DNA from: Halobacteriales archaeon QH_8_67_36
GTDB lineage: Archaea; Halobacteriota; Halobacteria; Halobacteriales; Haloarculaceae
Assembly (NCBI GenBank): GCA_003021755.1
Contig: PXQZ01000043.1
Location: 1 to 6,514, forward strand
DNA: 6,514 nt
Direction of reading: 5' to 3'
Position numbers and translations under genes: made by a program. Under the pieces are notes generated by a model. It was not told the origin of the DNA and made no database searches. It was given only the letters and a program-made list of their open reading frames with translations. Of this stretch, positions 1-5,175 are shown piece after piece. Every line of letters begins with the position of its first letter. Position 1 is the stretch's first letter.

Positions 1-204
1 GGAGCCGCGGGATCTGAGAACGCGGGGGCTTTCTGGCTCTCTGGGTCCGTTGCTGCCAAAGTAAACACGACCCGTTCGCTAACTCGTCCCGCTCGTCACA
101 AGACGTCGGCGAGAACAACCGGTTCTCGCTGACTCACGGCCTCATGGGCCCGTTCGTCCGTCCGCAGTCGCGAGCGACCGCGTACCGCCGGGGCCGGTGG
201 CAAG
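1..204. other. Stretch without a supported gene
   Basis: This is the region beyond the 3' end of proS. Plus-strand frame 1 is open from the window edge to a TGA at 130 and frame 2 is open to a TAA at 62, so the tail of a plus-strand gene starting outside the window cannot be excluded. Neither translation looks like a haloarchaeal protein: both are Arg-rich and lack acidic residues. A 65-codon minus-strand frame (96-293) is Arg-rich, overlaps the proS end and is probably chance. I see no tRNA T-arm and no poly-T terminator. The only clear structure is the hairpin at 109-129. Confidence 0.5.
109..129. repeat. Perfect 8-bp inverted repeat downstream of proS
   Basis: GCGAGAAC (109-116) and GTTCTCGC (122-129) are exact reverse complements around a 5-nt loop, with an AACCGGTT palindrome at the centre (117-124). 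It starts 75 nt past the proS stop codon on the minus strand. No U-rich tract follows it on either strand. It could be an RNA 3'-end stabiliser, a weak terminator or a protein-binding dyad; the sequence does not decide. Confidence 0.45.
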
Positions 205-1659
205 TCAGTAGCTCTTCGCGAAGTACGCCGTCTCCTCGGCCGTTGCCCCACAGATAGCGCAGTCCTCGTGGACCGGTTCTTCGTCGCGGTCAAGCGGGAC
301 CATCACGATTTCGGCGGCGATGGCCTCTTTGATGGGGTCCTCGCAGTCCTCGTCGCCACACCAGCCACACGTGACGTAGCCGCCGTGCTGGCCGATGGTG
401 CCCAGGATCTCCTCGCGGGACTCGGCCTCCCGAACCTCTCCTTCGAGAGTCTCCTCCGCGCTGGCGTACAGTTTGGCGTGGACGGTGTCCAGATGCTCGC
501 CGACGGTGTCGCCGATGCCGTCGCGGGCGACGGTCGCCGTCTCGCCGTCGGGGCGGTGGACGAGCGTCGCCTCGCCGTCCTCGACCTCGTGGGGGCCCAC
601 TTCGACGCGCAGCGGGACGCCGTTGAGTTCGTGTTCGTTGTACTTGAAGCCGGGATTACGGTGGTCGCGGTCGTCGAGTTCGACCCGCACGCCCGCGTCT
701 TCGAGGTCGACGGCGAGGTCGGCAGCGTACTCCCGGACTTCGTCTTTGGTGTCCTCCTGCCAGATGGGAACGATGACGACCTGCGTCGGCGCTAGCGCGG
801 GCGGCAGGGCGAGCCCCTGGTCGTCGGAGTGGGTCATGATGAGTGCGCCCATCGCGCGCCAGGAGATGCCCCACGAGGTCGTGTGTGCGACGTTGTCCTC
901 CTCGTCCTCGTCGGCGTAGGTGATGTCGAACGCCTCGGCGAACGACGTGCCCAGATAGTGGGAGGTCGCGCCCTGGACCGTCTTGCCGTCGGGCATCAGC
1001 GCCTCGACGGTCGTCGTCGTGTGCGCGCCCGGGAACTTGTCGTGGGGCGGCTTGCGCCCCGCCATGACCGGCATCGCCATGACCTCCTCGTAGAGGCGTA
1101 CGTACTGTTCGAGGCGAGTCATCGTCTCGTCCCATGCGTCGTCCTCGTCGGCGTGGGCAGTGTGGCCCTCCTGCCAGCGGAACTCCTTGGTGCGGAAGAA
1201 CGGCTTCGTCTCCGTCGCTTCCCACCGCACGACCGAACACCACTGGTTCAGTCGAAGCGGGAGGTCACGGTGCGAGCGCGTCCAGTCGGCCATGAAGGGC
1301 GCGATGATGGACTCGCTCGTGGGGCGAACTGCGAGGCGCTCCTCCAGTTCCTCGTGGCCGCCGTGGGTGACCCACGCCACCTCCGGGTCGAACCCCTCCA
1401 CGACGTCTTTCTCCCGTTCGAGGAAGCTCTCGGGGACGAACATCGGGAAGTAGGCGTTCCGGACGCCGGTGTCCTTGAACCAGCCGTCGAGGTGGTTCCG
1501 GATGCGCTCCCAGACCGCGTAGCCGCGTGGTTTCGTGACGATGAACCCGCCCATGGGGGCGTAGTCCGCGAGGCCGGCCTTCTGGACGACCTCGGCGTAC
1601 CACTCGCCGGGTGAATGCTCCTTGCTCTCCGTGATGCCGAGTTCCTGCTCGCCGCTCAT
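205..1659 (-). CDS. proS: Prolyl-tRNA synthetase (archaeal/eukaryotic type)
   Basis: Cytoplasmic class II aminoacyl-tRNA synthetase that activates proline with ATP and charges tRNA-Pro. The 484-aa length is normal for the archaeal/eukaryotic type, which lacks the bacterial editing insertion. Visible landmarks are the motif 1 region FPMFVPESF (71-79), the proline-binding loop RPTSES (112-117), motif 2 with FRTKEFRWQEGHTAHA (155-170), and motif 3 with GLALPPALAP (282-291). An anticodon-binding domain follows (about 293-400). The C-terminal zinc-type domain carries cysteines C431, C434, C439, C467 and C470, and the chain ends in Tyr, as is usual for this type. The many Asp/Glu residues fit a halophilic cytoplasm. 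The start is supported by a TATA-like box about 26 nt upstream and no ribosome binding site. It lies 45 bp downstream of the ATP-grasp-like gene but has its own promoter. Confidence 0.97.
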   Translation of the reverse strand: MSGEQELGITESKEHSPGEWYAEVVQKAGLADYAPMGGFIVTKPRGYAVWERIRNHLDGWFKDTGVRNAYFPMFVPESFLEREKDVVEGFDPEVAWVTHGGHEELEERLAVRPTSESIIAPFMADWTRSHRDLPLRLNQWCSVVRWEATETKPFFRTKEFRWQEGHTAHADEDDAWDETMTRLEQYVRLYEEVMAMPVMAGRKPPHDKFPGAHTTTTVEALMPDGKTVQGATSHYLGTSFAEAFDITYADEDEEDNVAHTTSWGISWRAMGALIMTHSDDQGLALPPALAPTQVVIVPIWQEDTKDEVREYAADLAVDLEDAGVRVELDDRDHRNPGFKYNEHELNGVPLRVEVGPHEVEDGEATLVHRPDGETATVARDGIGDTVGEHLDTVHAKLYASAEETLEGEVREAESREEILGTIGQHGGYVTCGWCGDEDCEDPIKEAIAAEIVMVPLDRDEEPVHEDCAICGATAEETAYFAKSY

Positions 1660-1680
1660 TACCGGAGGGTGGCCCAGGGC

Positions 1681-1690
1681 AGTATTAAAC
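1681..1690 (-). promoter_or_regulatory. TATA-like box of proS
   Basis: On the minus strand this reads GTTTAATACT, an AT-rich island in GC-rich DNA. It is centred about 26-27 nt before the proS ATG at 1659. That spacing is the usual TATA-to-start distance for a leaderless haloarchaeal mRNA, and it lies between the stop of the upstream gene and proS. Confidence 0.6.
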
Positions 1691-1704
1691 TCCCCGAAGG
1701 TGTG

Positions 1705-2430
1705 TCAGCCGCCGATGGTCGTCAGCGACGCCACGGAGTCGGCGACCCGGCGGTCCATCCCGGCACCGGTAAACGTCGGCGTGGGCGTCGCGCGCACCGC
1801 GTAGAACTTCCCGTCCTCGCCCTCGGTGAAGTCGACGGCGACGGCGCGGGCCCCGAACCGGTCCAGCAGCTCACGGACCGAGGCGGCCAGCGACACGTCG
1901 ACGTCGGCCCGCTGGAGCACCGGTTCGTCGTCGACGACGACGCGCCGCACGTCGAGGGCCCGCATATGCGTCTCGCGGCCGTCGTCGACCGCGTAGTAAC
2001 GGTGGTCGACCGGTTCCGTCCCGACCGCCTCGACGTAGAACGGCGCCGGACTGTCGAGTGCGGGCGCCCCCTCGAAGCCGTACCGTCGGCCGGGCGCGTA
2101 CCCCGCCCGTGGCCCGTCGAAGCGAACGTCGGGGACGCGACAGCCGACGGCGTCCAGCGCCTCCAGCGTGACCAGGCGGGCCGACAGCGCCACCGTCGTG
2201 GCGAACCCGTTCCACGTCCGGACGCCGTTCGCGTCGGCGTACCGGAGCGCGGCGAGAGCGGTCGGGTGGACCTCGCCGCCGACGAGCGCCGACAGCGCGT
2301 CGACGTCCGCGGGCGCGACCTGCTCGGTCGGCCGATGGAACTCGACCTCGAATCCCCGCGCGGCCAACCGCCCCGCGACGGGGCGAAACAGGGGGTGGTC
2401 CGGGTCACAGACGAACCCGATGCTGTCCAT
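1705..2430 (-). CDS. Degenerate ATP-grasp-like (RimK-like) protein
   Basis: A 241-aa soluble acidic protein. Its layout resembles a small RimK-type ATP-grasp protein. There is an N-terminal nucleotide-fold-like region (1-60). Next is NGVRTWNG followed by SARLVTLEALDAVGCRVPDV (83-102), matching the usual 'DK..t...L...gip.P' stretch, but with Arg where the ATP-binding Lys is expected. The segment FYVEAVGTEPVDHRYYAVDDG follows. The C-terminal DFTEGEDGKFYAVRA segment (200-214) keeps one Asp (D200), but the metal-binding ExN pair appears as A211 and R213. Catalysis therefore seems lost or changed, and no substrate can be proposed. I chose the internal Met at 2430 rather than the one at 2553, because a TATA-like box lies 27 nt upstream of it and the extension would run through the divergent promoter region and into the next gene. 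Gene existence is fairly sure; the fold is a judgement by eye. Confidence 0.72.
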   Translation of the reverse strand: MDSIGFVCDPDHPLFRPVAGRLAARGFEVEFHRPTEQVAPADVDALSALVGGEVHPTALAALRYADANGVRTWNGFATTVALSARLVTLEALDAVGCRVPDVRFDGPRAGYAPGRRYGFEGAPALDSPAPFYVEAVGTEPVDHRYYAVDDGRETHMRALDVRRVVVDDEPVLQRADVDVSLAASVRELLDRFGARAVAVDFTEGEDGKFYAVRATPTPTFTGAGMDRRVADSVASLTTIGG

Positions 2431-2452
2431 ACCCGTCGCTCGAAGGGCGGGC

Positions 2453-2460
2453 GTAAAAAA
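2453..2460 (-). promoter_or_regulatory. TATA-like box of the ATP-grasp-like gene
   Basis: On the minus strand this reads TTTTTTAC, centred about 27 nt upstream of the ATG at 2430. It sits alone in GC-rich sequence. The position supports a leaderless transcript and the chosen start. Read on the plus strand, the same A-tract lies about 25 nt upstream of the inverted repeat at 2481 and could also serve the divergent gene. Confidence 0.6.
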
Positions 2461-2480
2461 CTCCCCACGGACCGAACGAC

Positions 2481-2506
2481 TCAGGTTGGTTCGGCCCCAA
2501 ACCTGA
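2481..2506 (+). promoter_or_regulatory. Inverted repeat / candidate operator before the membrane protein gene
   Basis: TCAGGTT (2481-2487) and AACCTGA (2500-2506) are perfect 7-bp inverted arms separated by 12 nt. Two further GG/CC pairs are possible inside if one A is bulged. The right arm ends 2 nt before the ATG at 2509. It may be an operator for the winged-helix regulator encoded in the same unit, or, if transcription starts near 2481, a hairpin in a short leader. Only the symmetry is directly seen. Confidence 0.5.
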
Positions 2507-2508
2507 TC

Positions 2509-2844
2509 ATGAACGTGCCGGGTCACGTCGGCGGCCACTGGGGCGCGCTCCACGTCGACTTCACCATCGTGCTCGTGGTGTCGGCACTGACCACGGCGGC
2601 GCTCTGTCTGGCGGGCGTGGCAGCCTACCGCCGCCGGGGATCACGGGCGTATCTGCTGGTCGCGCTGGCGCTGGCCGCGCTCGTCGCCCAGCCGATACTG
2701 GGCGGTCTGGCGATGATCGGCGCGGTCGGCCCCGCGACCCACCACACGCTGGAACACGGCGCCGACGCCGTCATCGTCCTGCTGGTTCTGGGTGCCGTCT
2801 ACGACGTTCGTCGGGTCGAGGGGCGACGGGAGGTGGGGCGATGA
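2509..2844 (+). CDS. Small three-helix membrane protein (DUF7521-like)
   Basis: A 111-aa integral membrane protein with three hydrophobic segments at about residues 17-39, 47-72 and 82-99, the first two joined by a basic loop (RRRGSR). The tail after helix 3 is charged (RRVEGRREVGR), which suggests it faces the cytoplasm. Histidines cluster at the N-terminus (H6, H10, H15) and between helices 2 and 3 (H78, H79, H83), so metal or heme binding is conceivable but unproven. From memory it resembles small haloarchaeal membrane proteins of the DUF7521 kind that occur beside winged-helix regulators. The ATG at 2509 is the first Met after the inverted repeat. The stop overlaps the start of the next gene (ATGA), so the two are probably translationally coupled. 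The biochemical role is unknown. Confidence 0.75.
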   Translation: MNVPGHVGGHWGALHVDFTIVLVVSALTTAALCLAGVAAYRRRGSRAYLLVALALAALVAQPILGGLAMIGAVGPATHHTLEHGADAVIVLLVLGAVYDVRRVEGRREVGR

Positions 2845-3347
2845 GCGAGACGCGGGCGCGCATCCGTCGCCGCATCGAGCGCGACCCGGGCATCCACTTC
2901 CGGGCACTGACCCGCGGGCTGGAGCTGGCGACGGGGCAGGTGCAGTACCATCTGGGTCGCCTGGACGACGTCCGCGTCGAGCGTGTCAGCGGCCGAACGC
3001 ACTACTATCCGCCGGGGTACGACGCGTGGGAGCGGACGGGGCTGGCGTTACTCCGTCGGGAGACGGCCCGGGACATCGTCGCGGCGCTGTACGGCGTCGA
3101 GGGGGCACGCCCCGACGACGTCGCCGACCGTGTCGGCATCGCTCGGAGCACGCTGGAACACCACCTCGACGGCCTCGTGGCGGGCGACGTGGTCGAAAAG
3201 CACCGCGACGGGACCCGGGTCACGCTCTCGCTGGTCCGGCCCGACGAGACGGTGGCACTGCTCGGGACCGTAGAACCGGGCCTCGCCGAGCGGCTGACCG
3301 ACCGCTTCGAGTGCCTCGTCGACAGCCTGTTGGACGAGCCGAGATAG
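2841..3347 (+). CDS. Double winged-helix transcriptional regulator
   Basis: A 168-aa soluble protein with two winged helix-turn-helix units in tandem. The first spans about 4-58, with a putative recognition helix near GQVQYHLGRLDD (32-43) and a wing ending VSGRTHYYP. The second spans about 66-135: DDVADRVGIARSTLEHHLDG (92-111), then a wing around VVEKHRDGTRVTLSLV. The pattern 'fRaLtrgLgls.g.vqYHL..L' is typical of haloarchaeal ArsR/MarR-like regulators. A C-terminal acidic helix (about 138-168) may aid dimerisation. It overlaps the membrane protein gene by 4 bp, so the two form one operon and the regulator may sense or control the membrane partner. The inverted repeat at 2481-2506 is a candidate autoregulatory site. 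No ligand-binding cysteines are evident apart from C158. Confidence 0.85.
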   Translation: MSETRARIRRRIERDPGIHFRALTRGLELATGQVQYHLGRLDDVRVERVSGRTHYYPPGYDAWERTGLALLRRETARDIVAALYGVEGARPDDVADRVGIARSTLEHHLDGLVAGDVVEKHRDGTRVTLSLVRPDETVALLGTVEPGLAERLTDRFECLVDSLLDEPR

Positions 3348-3355
3348 GGCAGGGC

Positions 3356-3369
3356 CGGTCGCGGGACCG
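3356..3369 (+). terminator. Weak hairpin after the regulator gene
   Basis: CGGTC (3356-3360) and GACCG (3365-3369) form a 5-bp stem with a GCGG loop, 9 nt after the regulator's stop codon. No T-rich tract follows, so a role as terminator is tentative; in GC-rich DNA such short stems also arise by chance. Confidence 0.2.
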
Positions 3370-3379
3370 ACCGCGGGCG

Positions 3380-3433
3380 CGTTCGTCAGGCGTACCAGAA
3401 CCGAATAGTGGGGTGAGTCCCTAACCCGGGCCG
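3380..3433 (+). promoter_or_regulatory. Promoter/operator of the DyP-like gene, shared with the P19-like gene
   Basis: Positions 3380-3403 match 5124-5147 at 22 of 24 bases, including the exact 13-mer CGTACCAGAACCG (3391-3403). Further matches follow at the same order and near-equal spacing: GTGAG (3413-3417) and CTAAC-CGGG (3421-3430), then the ATG. A weak AT-rich element (AATA, 3404-3407) sits about 28 nt before the start and may be the TATA site, with the conserved block just upstream acting as BRE/operator. GTTC and GAAC flank the block core with 13 nt between them. There is no Shine-Dalgarno sequence. Confidence 0.65.
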
Positions 3434-4702
3434 ATGAGTGACCGTGGCATCTCCAGACGCGACTTCGCCAAAAGCGCCGTCGCCATCGGCGGCGCGTCCG
3501 CACTCGCGGCCTGTCTCGACCGGTTCGGGTCGCCCGACGTTCCCGGGGGGACCGACCCTGCGACACTGCCGGCCAGACAGCACGCCTGGGACCAGGGGTT
3601 GCCGACGGACGACGCCGGGAACCACCGGCTGGGACGCCACCACGTCCTGCTCCTGCTGGACTACGAGCGCGACGGGACGCCCACCGACGGTGACCGCCAG
3701 CAGGTCACCGACGCGCTCCGCTCGCTGGAGCGGGCCTACGCCTGGCAGGCCGACGGGCTCCAGTTCACGCTCGGCTACAGCCCGGCGTACTTCGAGCGGT
3801 TCGGGAGCGAGCCAGCCGGCGTGGACCTGCCCCAGCCGTCGGCGCTGGCCCCCTTCGAGGACCCCGAGTTCGATAGCCCCGACGCCATCCTCCACCTCGC
3901 GAGCGACCACGAACAGGTCGTCCTCGCCGCCGAGGAGGCGCTGAAGGGCAGCCGCGACTCCGTCAACGACGTCGAGATGGCGGCGGCGTTCGACGGCGTC
4001 TTCGCCCAGCAGGACCGCCGCACCGGCTTCGTCGGCGCCGGCCTCCCCGCCGAGAACCAGGACGTCGACGGGATTCCCGACTCCGAGCCGGTGCCCGAGG
4101 ACGCCCCGCTGTTCATGGGGTTCAAATCCGGCTTCGACGCGAACCAGGCCAGCGAGGACCGCGTCACCGTCGAGTCGGGCCCGTTCGCCGGCGGGACGAC
4201 CCAGCACCTCTCGCGCATCCGCCTGCAGCTCCAGCAGTGGTACGAGCAGGACTCACAGGAGCAGCGCGTCTCGAAGATGTTCTGCCCGGCCCACGCCGAG
4301 GAAGACAGGGTCGAGGGCGTCGGCGAGAACCTCGGGACCGACAGCGGCGTCGGCGACTGCGGCGGCGACGTCGTCGAGCAGAGCCGCCGGGACGGGGTCG
4401 CCGGTCACGCACAGAAGGCCGCCCGCGCTCGCGACGACGGCGACACCCCGATCATCCTCCGGCGGGACTTCGATTCGACCGACGGCGGCGAGGCCGCGGT
4501 CCATTTCCTCTCCCTGCAACGCGCTATCGACGATTTCGTCGCGACGAAATCGATGATGAACGGGACCGACGTGGCCGACGAGTCAGCCGTCGGTCAGCGA
4601 GTCAACAACGGCATCCTCCAGTACATGCGCGTCGAGCGCCGCGGGAACTACCTCCTGCCGCCCCGCGACCTGCGGGCGCTCCCCCCGGCCGACCCGTCCT
4701 GA
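3434..4702 (+). CDS. Tat-exported DyP-type peroxidase-like lipoprotein
   Basis: A 422-aa protein. It starts with a Tat signal, ISRRDFAKSA (6-15), a short hydrophobic stretch, and a lipobox LAAC with C27, so it is predicted to be exported folded and lipid-anchored outside the membrane. The body resembles dye-decolorising peroxidases (DyP/EfeB fold). It has a first ferredoxin-like half (about 65-200) and the signature loop as FMGFKSGFDANQ (227-238). The RIRLQLQQWYEQDSQEQ helix follows (261-277). VAGHAQKAA (322-330) places a candidate proximal heme His at H325. IILRRDFDS (340-348) and AVHFLSLQRAIDDFV (355-369) match the usual 'ILRRgydy...glfFlsyq.d...Fv'. The Asp of GxxDG is Ser here (S232), so activity may differ from a classical peroxidase. 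EfeB relatives take part in iron or heme use. The promoter block is repeated before the P19-like gene. Its stop is 11 bp from that of the convergent HalOD1 gene. Confidence 0.8.
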   Translation: MSDRGISRRDFAKSAVAIGGASALAACLDRFGSPDVPGGTDPATLPARQHAWDQGLPTDDAGNHRLGRHHVLLLLDYERDGTPTDGDRQQVTDALRSLERAYAWQADGLQFTLGYSPAYFERFGSEPAGVDLPQPSALAPFEDPEFDSPDAILHLASDHEQVVLAAEEALKGSRDSVNDVEMAAAFDGVFAQQDRRTGFVGAGLPAENQDVDGIPDSEPVPEDAPLFMGFKSGFDANQASEDRVTVESGPFAGGTTQHLSRIRLQLQQWYEQDSQEQRVSKMFCPAHAEEDRVEGVGENLGTDSGVGDCGGDVVEQSRRDGVAGHAQKAARARDDGDTPIILRRDFDSTDGGEAAVHFLSLQRAIDDFVATKSMMNGTDVADESAVGQRVNNGILQYMRVERRGNYLLPPRDLRALPPADPS

Positions 4703-4713
4703 GTTCGGTCCGG

Positions 4714-4974
4714 TTACGGCCGCACGCGCTGTGCGGTGTCCGCCTCGACGACGATTCGCTCGCCGTTCTCGATGGCGACACGCGAGTCGCTGAACGCAAA
4801 GGAGACGTGACAGTCGCGGTCATCGGTCGCGGACGTGAAAAGCGAGTTCAGCGCGTCAGTGTCTACAGCGTCGTAGAGGGGCGGCAAAGCGGTGGGTTCG
4901 CAGTCCTCGAACGTGCTCACTGCCTCGACTACTGCGACAGTTATCGACGTGCCTGAATCTCTCGTCGTTTCCAT
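4714..4974 (-). CDS. HalOD1 output domain protein
   Basis: An 86-aa acidic protein consisting almost only of a HalOD1 domain. ITVAVVEAVSTFEDCEPTAL (11-30) leads into PPLYDAVDTDALNSLF (31-46), the hallmark of the family. A beta-rich end follows: CHVSFAFSDSRVAIENGERIVVE (55-77). HalOD1 domains are haloarchaeal and occur alone or as presumed output modules of signalling proteins; their target is not known. The ATG at 4974 has a TATA-like box about 29 nt upstream. The gene lies on the opposite strand between the two iron-related lipoprotein genes and converges on the DyP-like gene with only 11 bp between stops. It may be an insertion between formerly adjacent partners, though the window alone cannot show this. 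Confidence 0.85.
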   Translation of the reverse strand: METTRDSGTSITVAVVEAVSTFEDCEPTALPPLYDAVDTDALNSLFTSATDDRDCHVSFAFSDSRVAIENGERIVVEADTAQRVRP

Positions 4975-4991
4975 CGTTTACTCTCGACCCC

Positions 4992-5072
4992 TCAGTGCCA
5001 ATAAACAAACTGGTTTCGGTCGATATAGTCTGGTGTTGAACGGTTGACAGCGGCGTCCGGGTAGGTAGCCAT
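4992..5072 (-). CDS. Possible 26-aa small ORF upstream of the HalOD1 gene
   Basis: An ATG at 5072 opens a 26-codon frame, starting MATYPDAAVNRSTPDY and ending FVYWH, that stops at 4992, 17 nt before the HalOD1 start. The only reason to list it is an AT-rich element (minus strand ATAATAAAT, 5096-5104) centred 28 nt upstream, the right distance for a leaderless mRNA. The composition is not strongly acidic and I recognise no family. It could be a real micro-protein, an upstream ORF affecting HalOD1 expression, a remnant of a decayed gene, or chance, since the same frame is open further upstream. Confidence 0.22.
   Translation of the reverse strand: MATYPDAAVNRSTPDYIDRNQFVYWH
5000..5006 (-). promoter_or_regulatory. 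TATA-like box of the HalOD1 gene
   Basis: On the minus strand this reads GTTTATT, within a longer AT-rich run to 5010 and centred about 29 nt before the ATG at 4974. The spacing fits a leaderless or nearly leaderless transcript. It overlaps the end of the possible small ORF at 4992-5072. Confidence 0.5.
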
Positions 5073-5095
5073 CAGGAAGATGAGATTACTAACGG

Positions 5096-5104
5096 ATTTA
5101 TTAT
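5096..5104 (-). promoter_or_regulatory. TATA-like box in the AT-rich intergenic region
   Basis: On the minus strand this reads ATAATAAAT, one of the most AT-rich spots in the window. It lies 28 nt upstream of the small ORF start at 5072 and could also give a longer leader for the HalOD1 gene. It lies just left of the dyad in the P19-like promoter region, so two opposing promoters may interact here. Confidence 0.4.
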
Positions 5105-5109
5105 GGATA

Positions 5110-5132
5110 TGGCGAACAGCCCACGTTCGCCA
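5110..5132. repeat. Perfect 8-bp inverted repeat in the P19-like promoter region
   Basis: TGGCGAAC (5110-5117) and GTTCGCCA (5125-5132) are exact reverse complements around a 7-nt spacer. The right arm overlaps the left part of the block shared with the DyP-like promoter. The left arm has no counterpart upstream of the DyP-like gene. It is a plausible binding site for a dimeric repressor or activator. Confidence 0.5.
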
Positions 5133-5175
5133 GCCGTACCAGAACCGTCTTTGAGTGAGCGCCGCTAACGCGGGT
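5124..5175 (+). promoter_or_regulatory. Promoter/operator of the P19-like gene, shared with the DyP-like gene
   Basis: Positions 5124-5147 repeat 3380-3403 with two mismatches, including CGTACCAGAACCG (5135-5147). GTGAG (5155-5159) and CTAAC-CGGG (5165-5174) also recur before the ATG at 5176. A T-rich element (TCTTTGA, 5148-5154) lies about 25 nt before the start and may serve as the TATA site. The conserved block begins 52 nt upstream of this ATG versus 54 nt in the DyP-like gene, so the alignment is anchored on the start codons. Confidence 0.65.

Noticed and set aside
1..204. tRNA or other structured RNA gene at the left end
   Set aside because: No T-arm GTTCRA pattern, no acceptor pairing and no cloverleaf could be traced; only one short hairpin is present.
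268..1614. Long plus-strand open frames opposite proS (268-795, 395-919, 829-1614)
   Set aside because: They are mirror frames of a well-supported synthetase gene in GC-rich DNA. Their translations match no known pattern and have no promoter or start context.
1615..2508. Extension of the membrane protein frame upstream to 1615
   Set aside because: The frame is open only because it runs antisense to the ATP-grasp-like gene. The protein-like part begins at the Met at 2509.
2431..2553. N-terminal extension of the ATP-grasp-like gene to the Met at 2553
   Set aside because: The extension would be basic and featureless, would overlap the divergent membrane protein start, and would ignore the TATA-like box placed 27 nt before 2430.
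3386..4207. 273-codon minus-strand frame opposite the DyP-like gene
   Set aside because: It is an antisense shadow. The plus strand carries a Tat signal, a lipobox and family motifs, whereas this frame has none.
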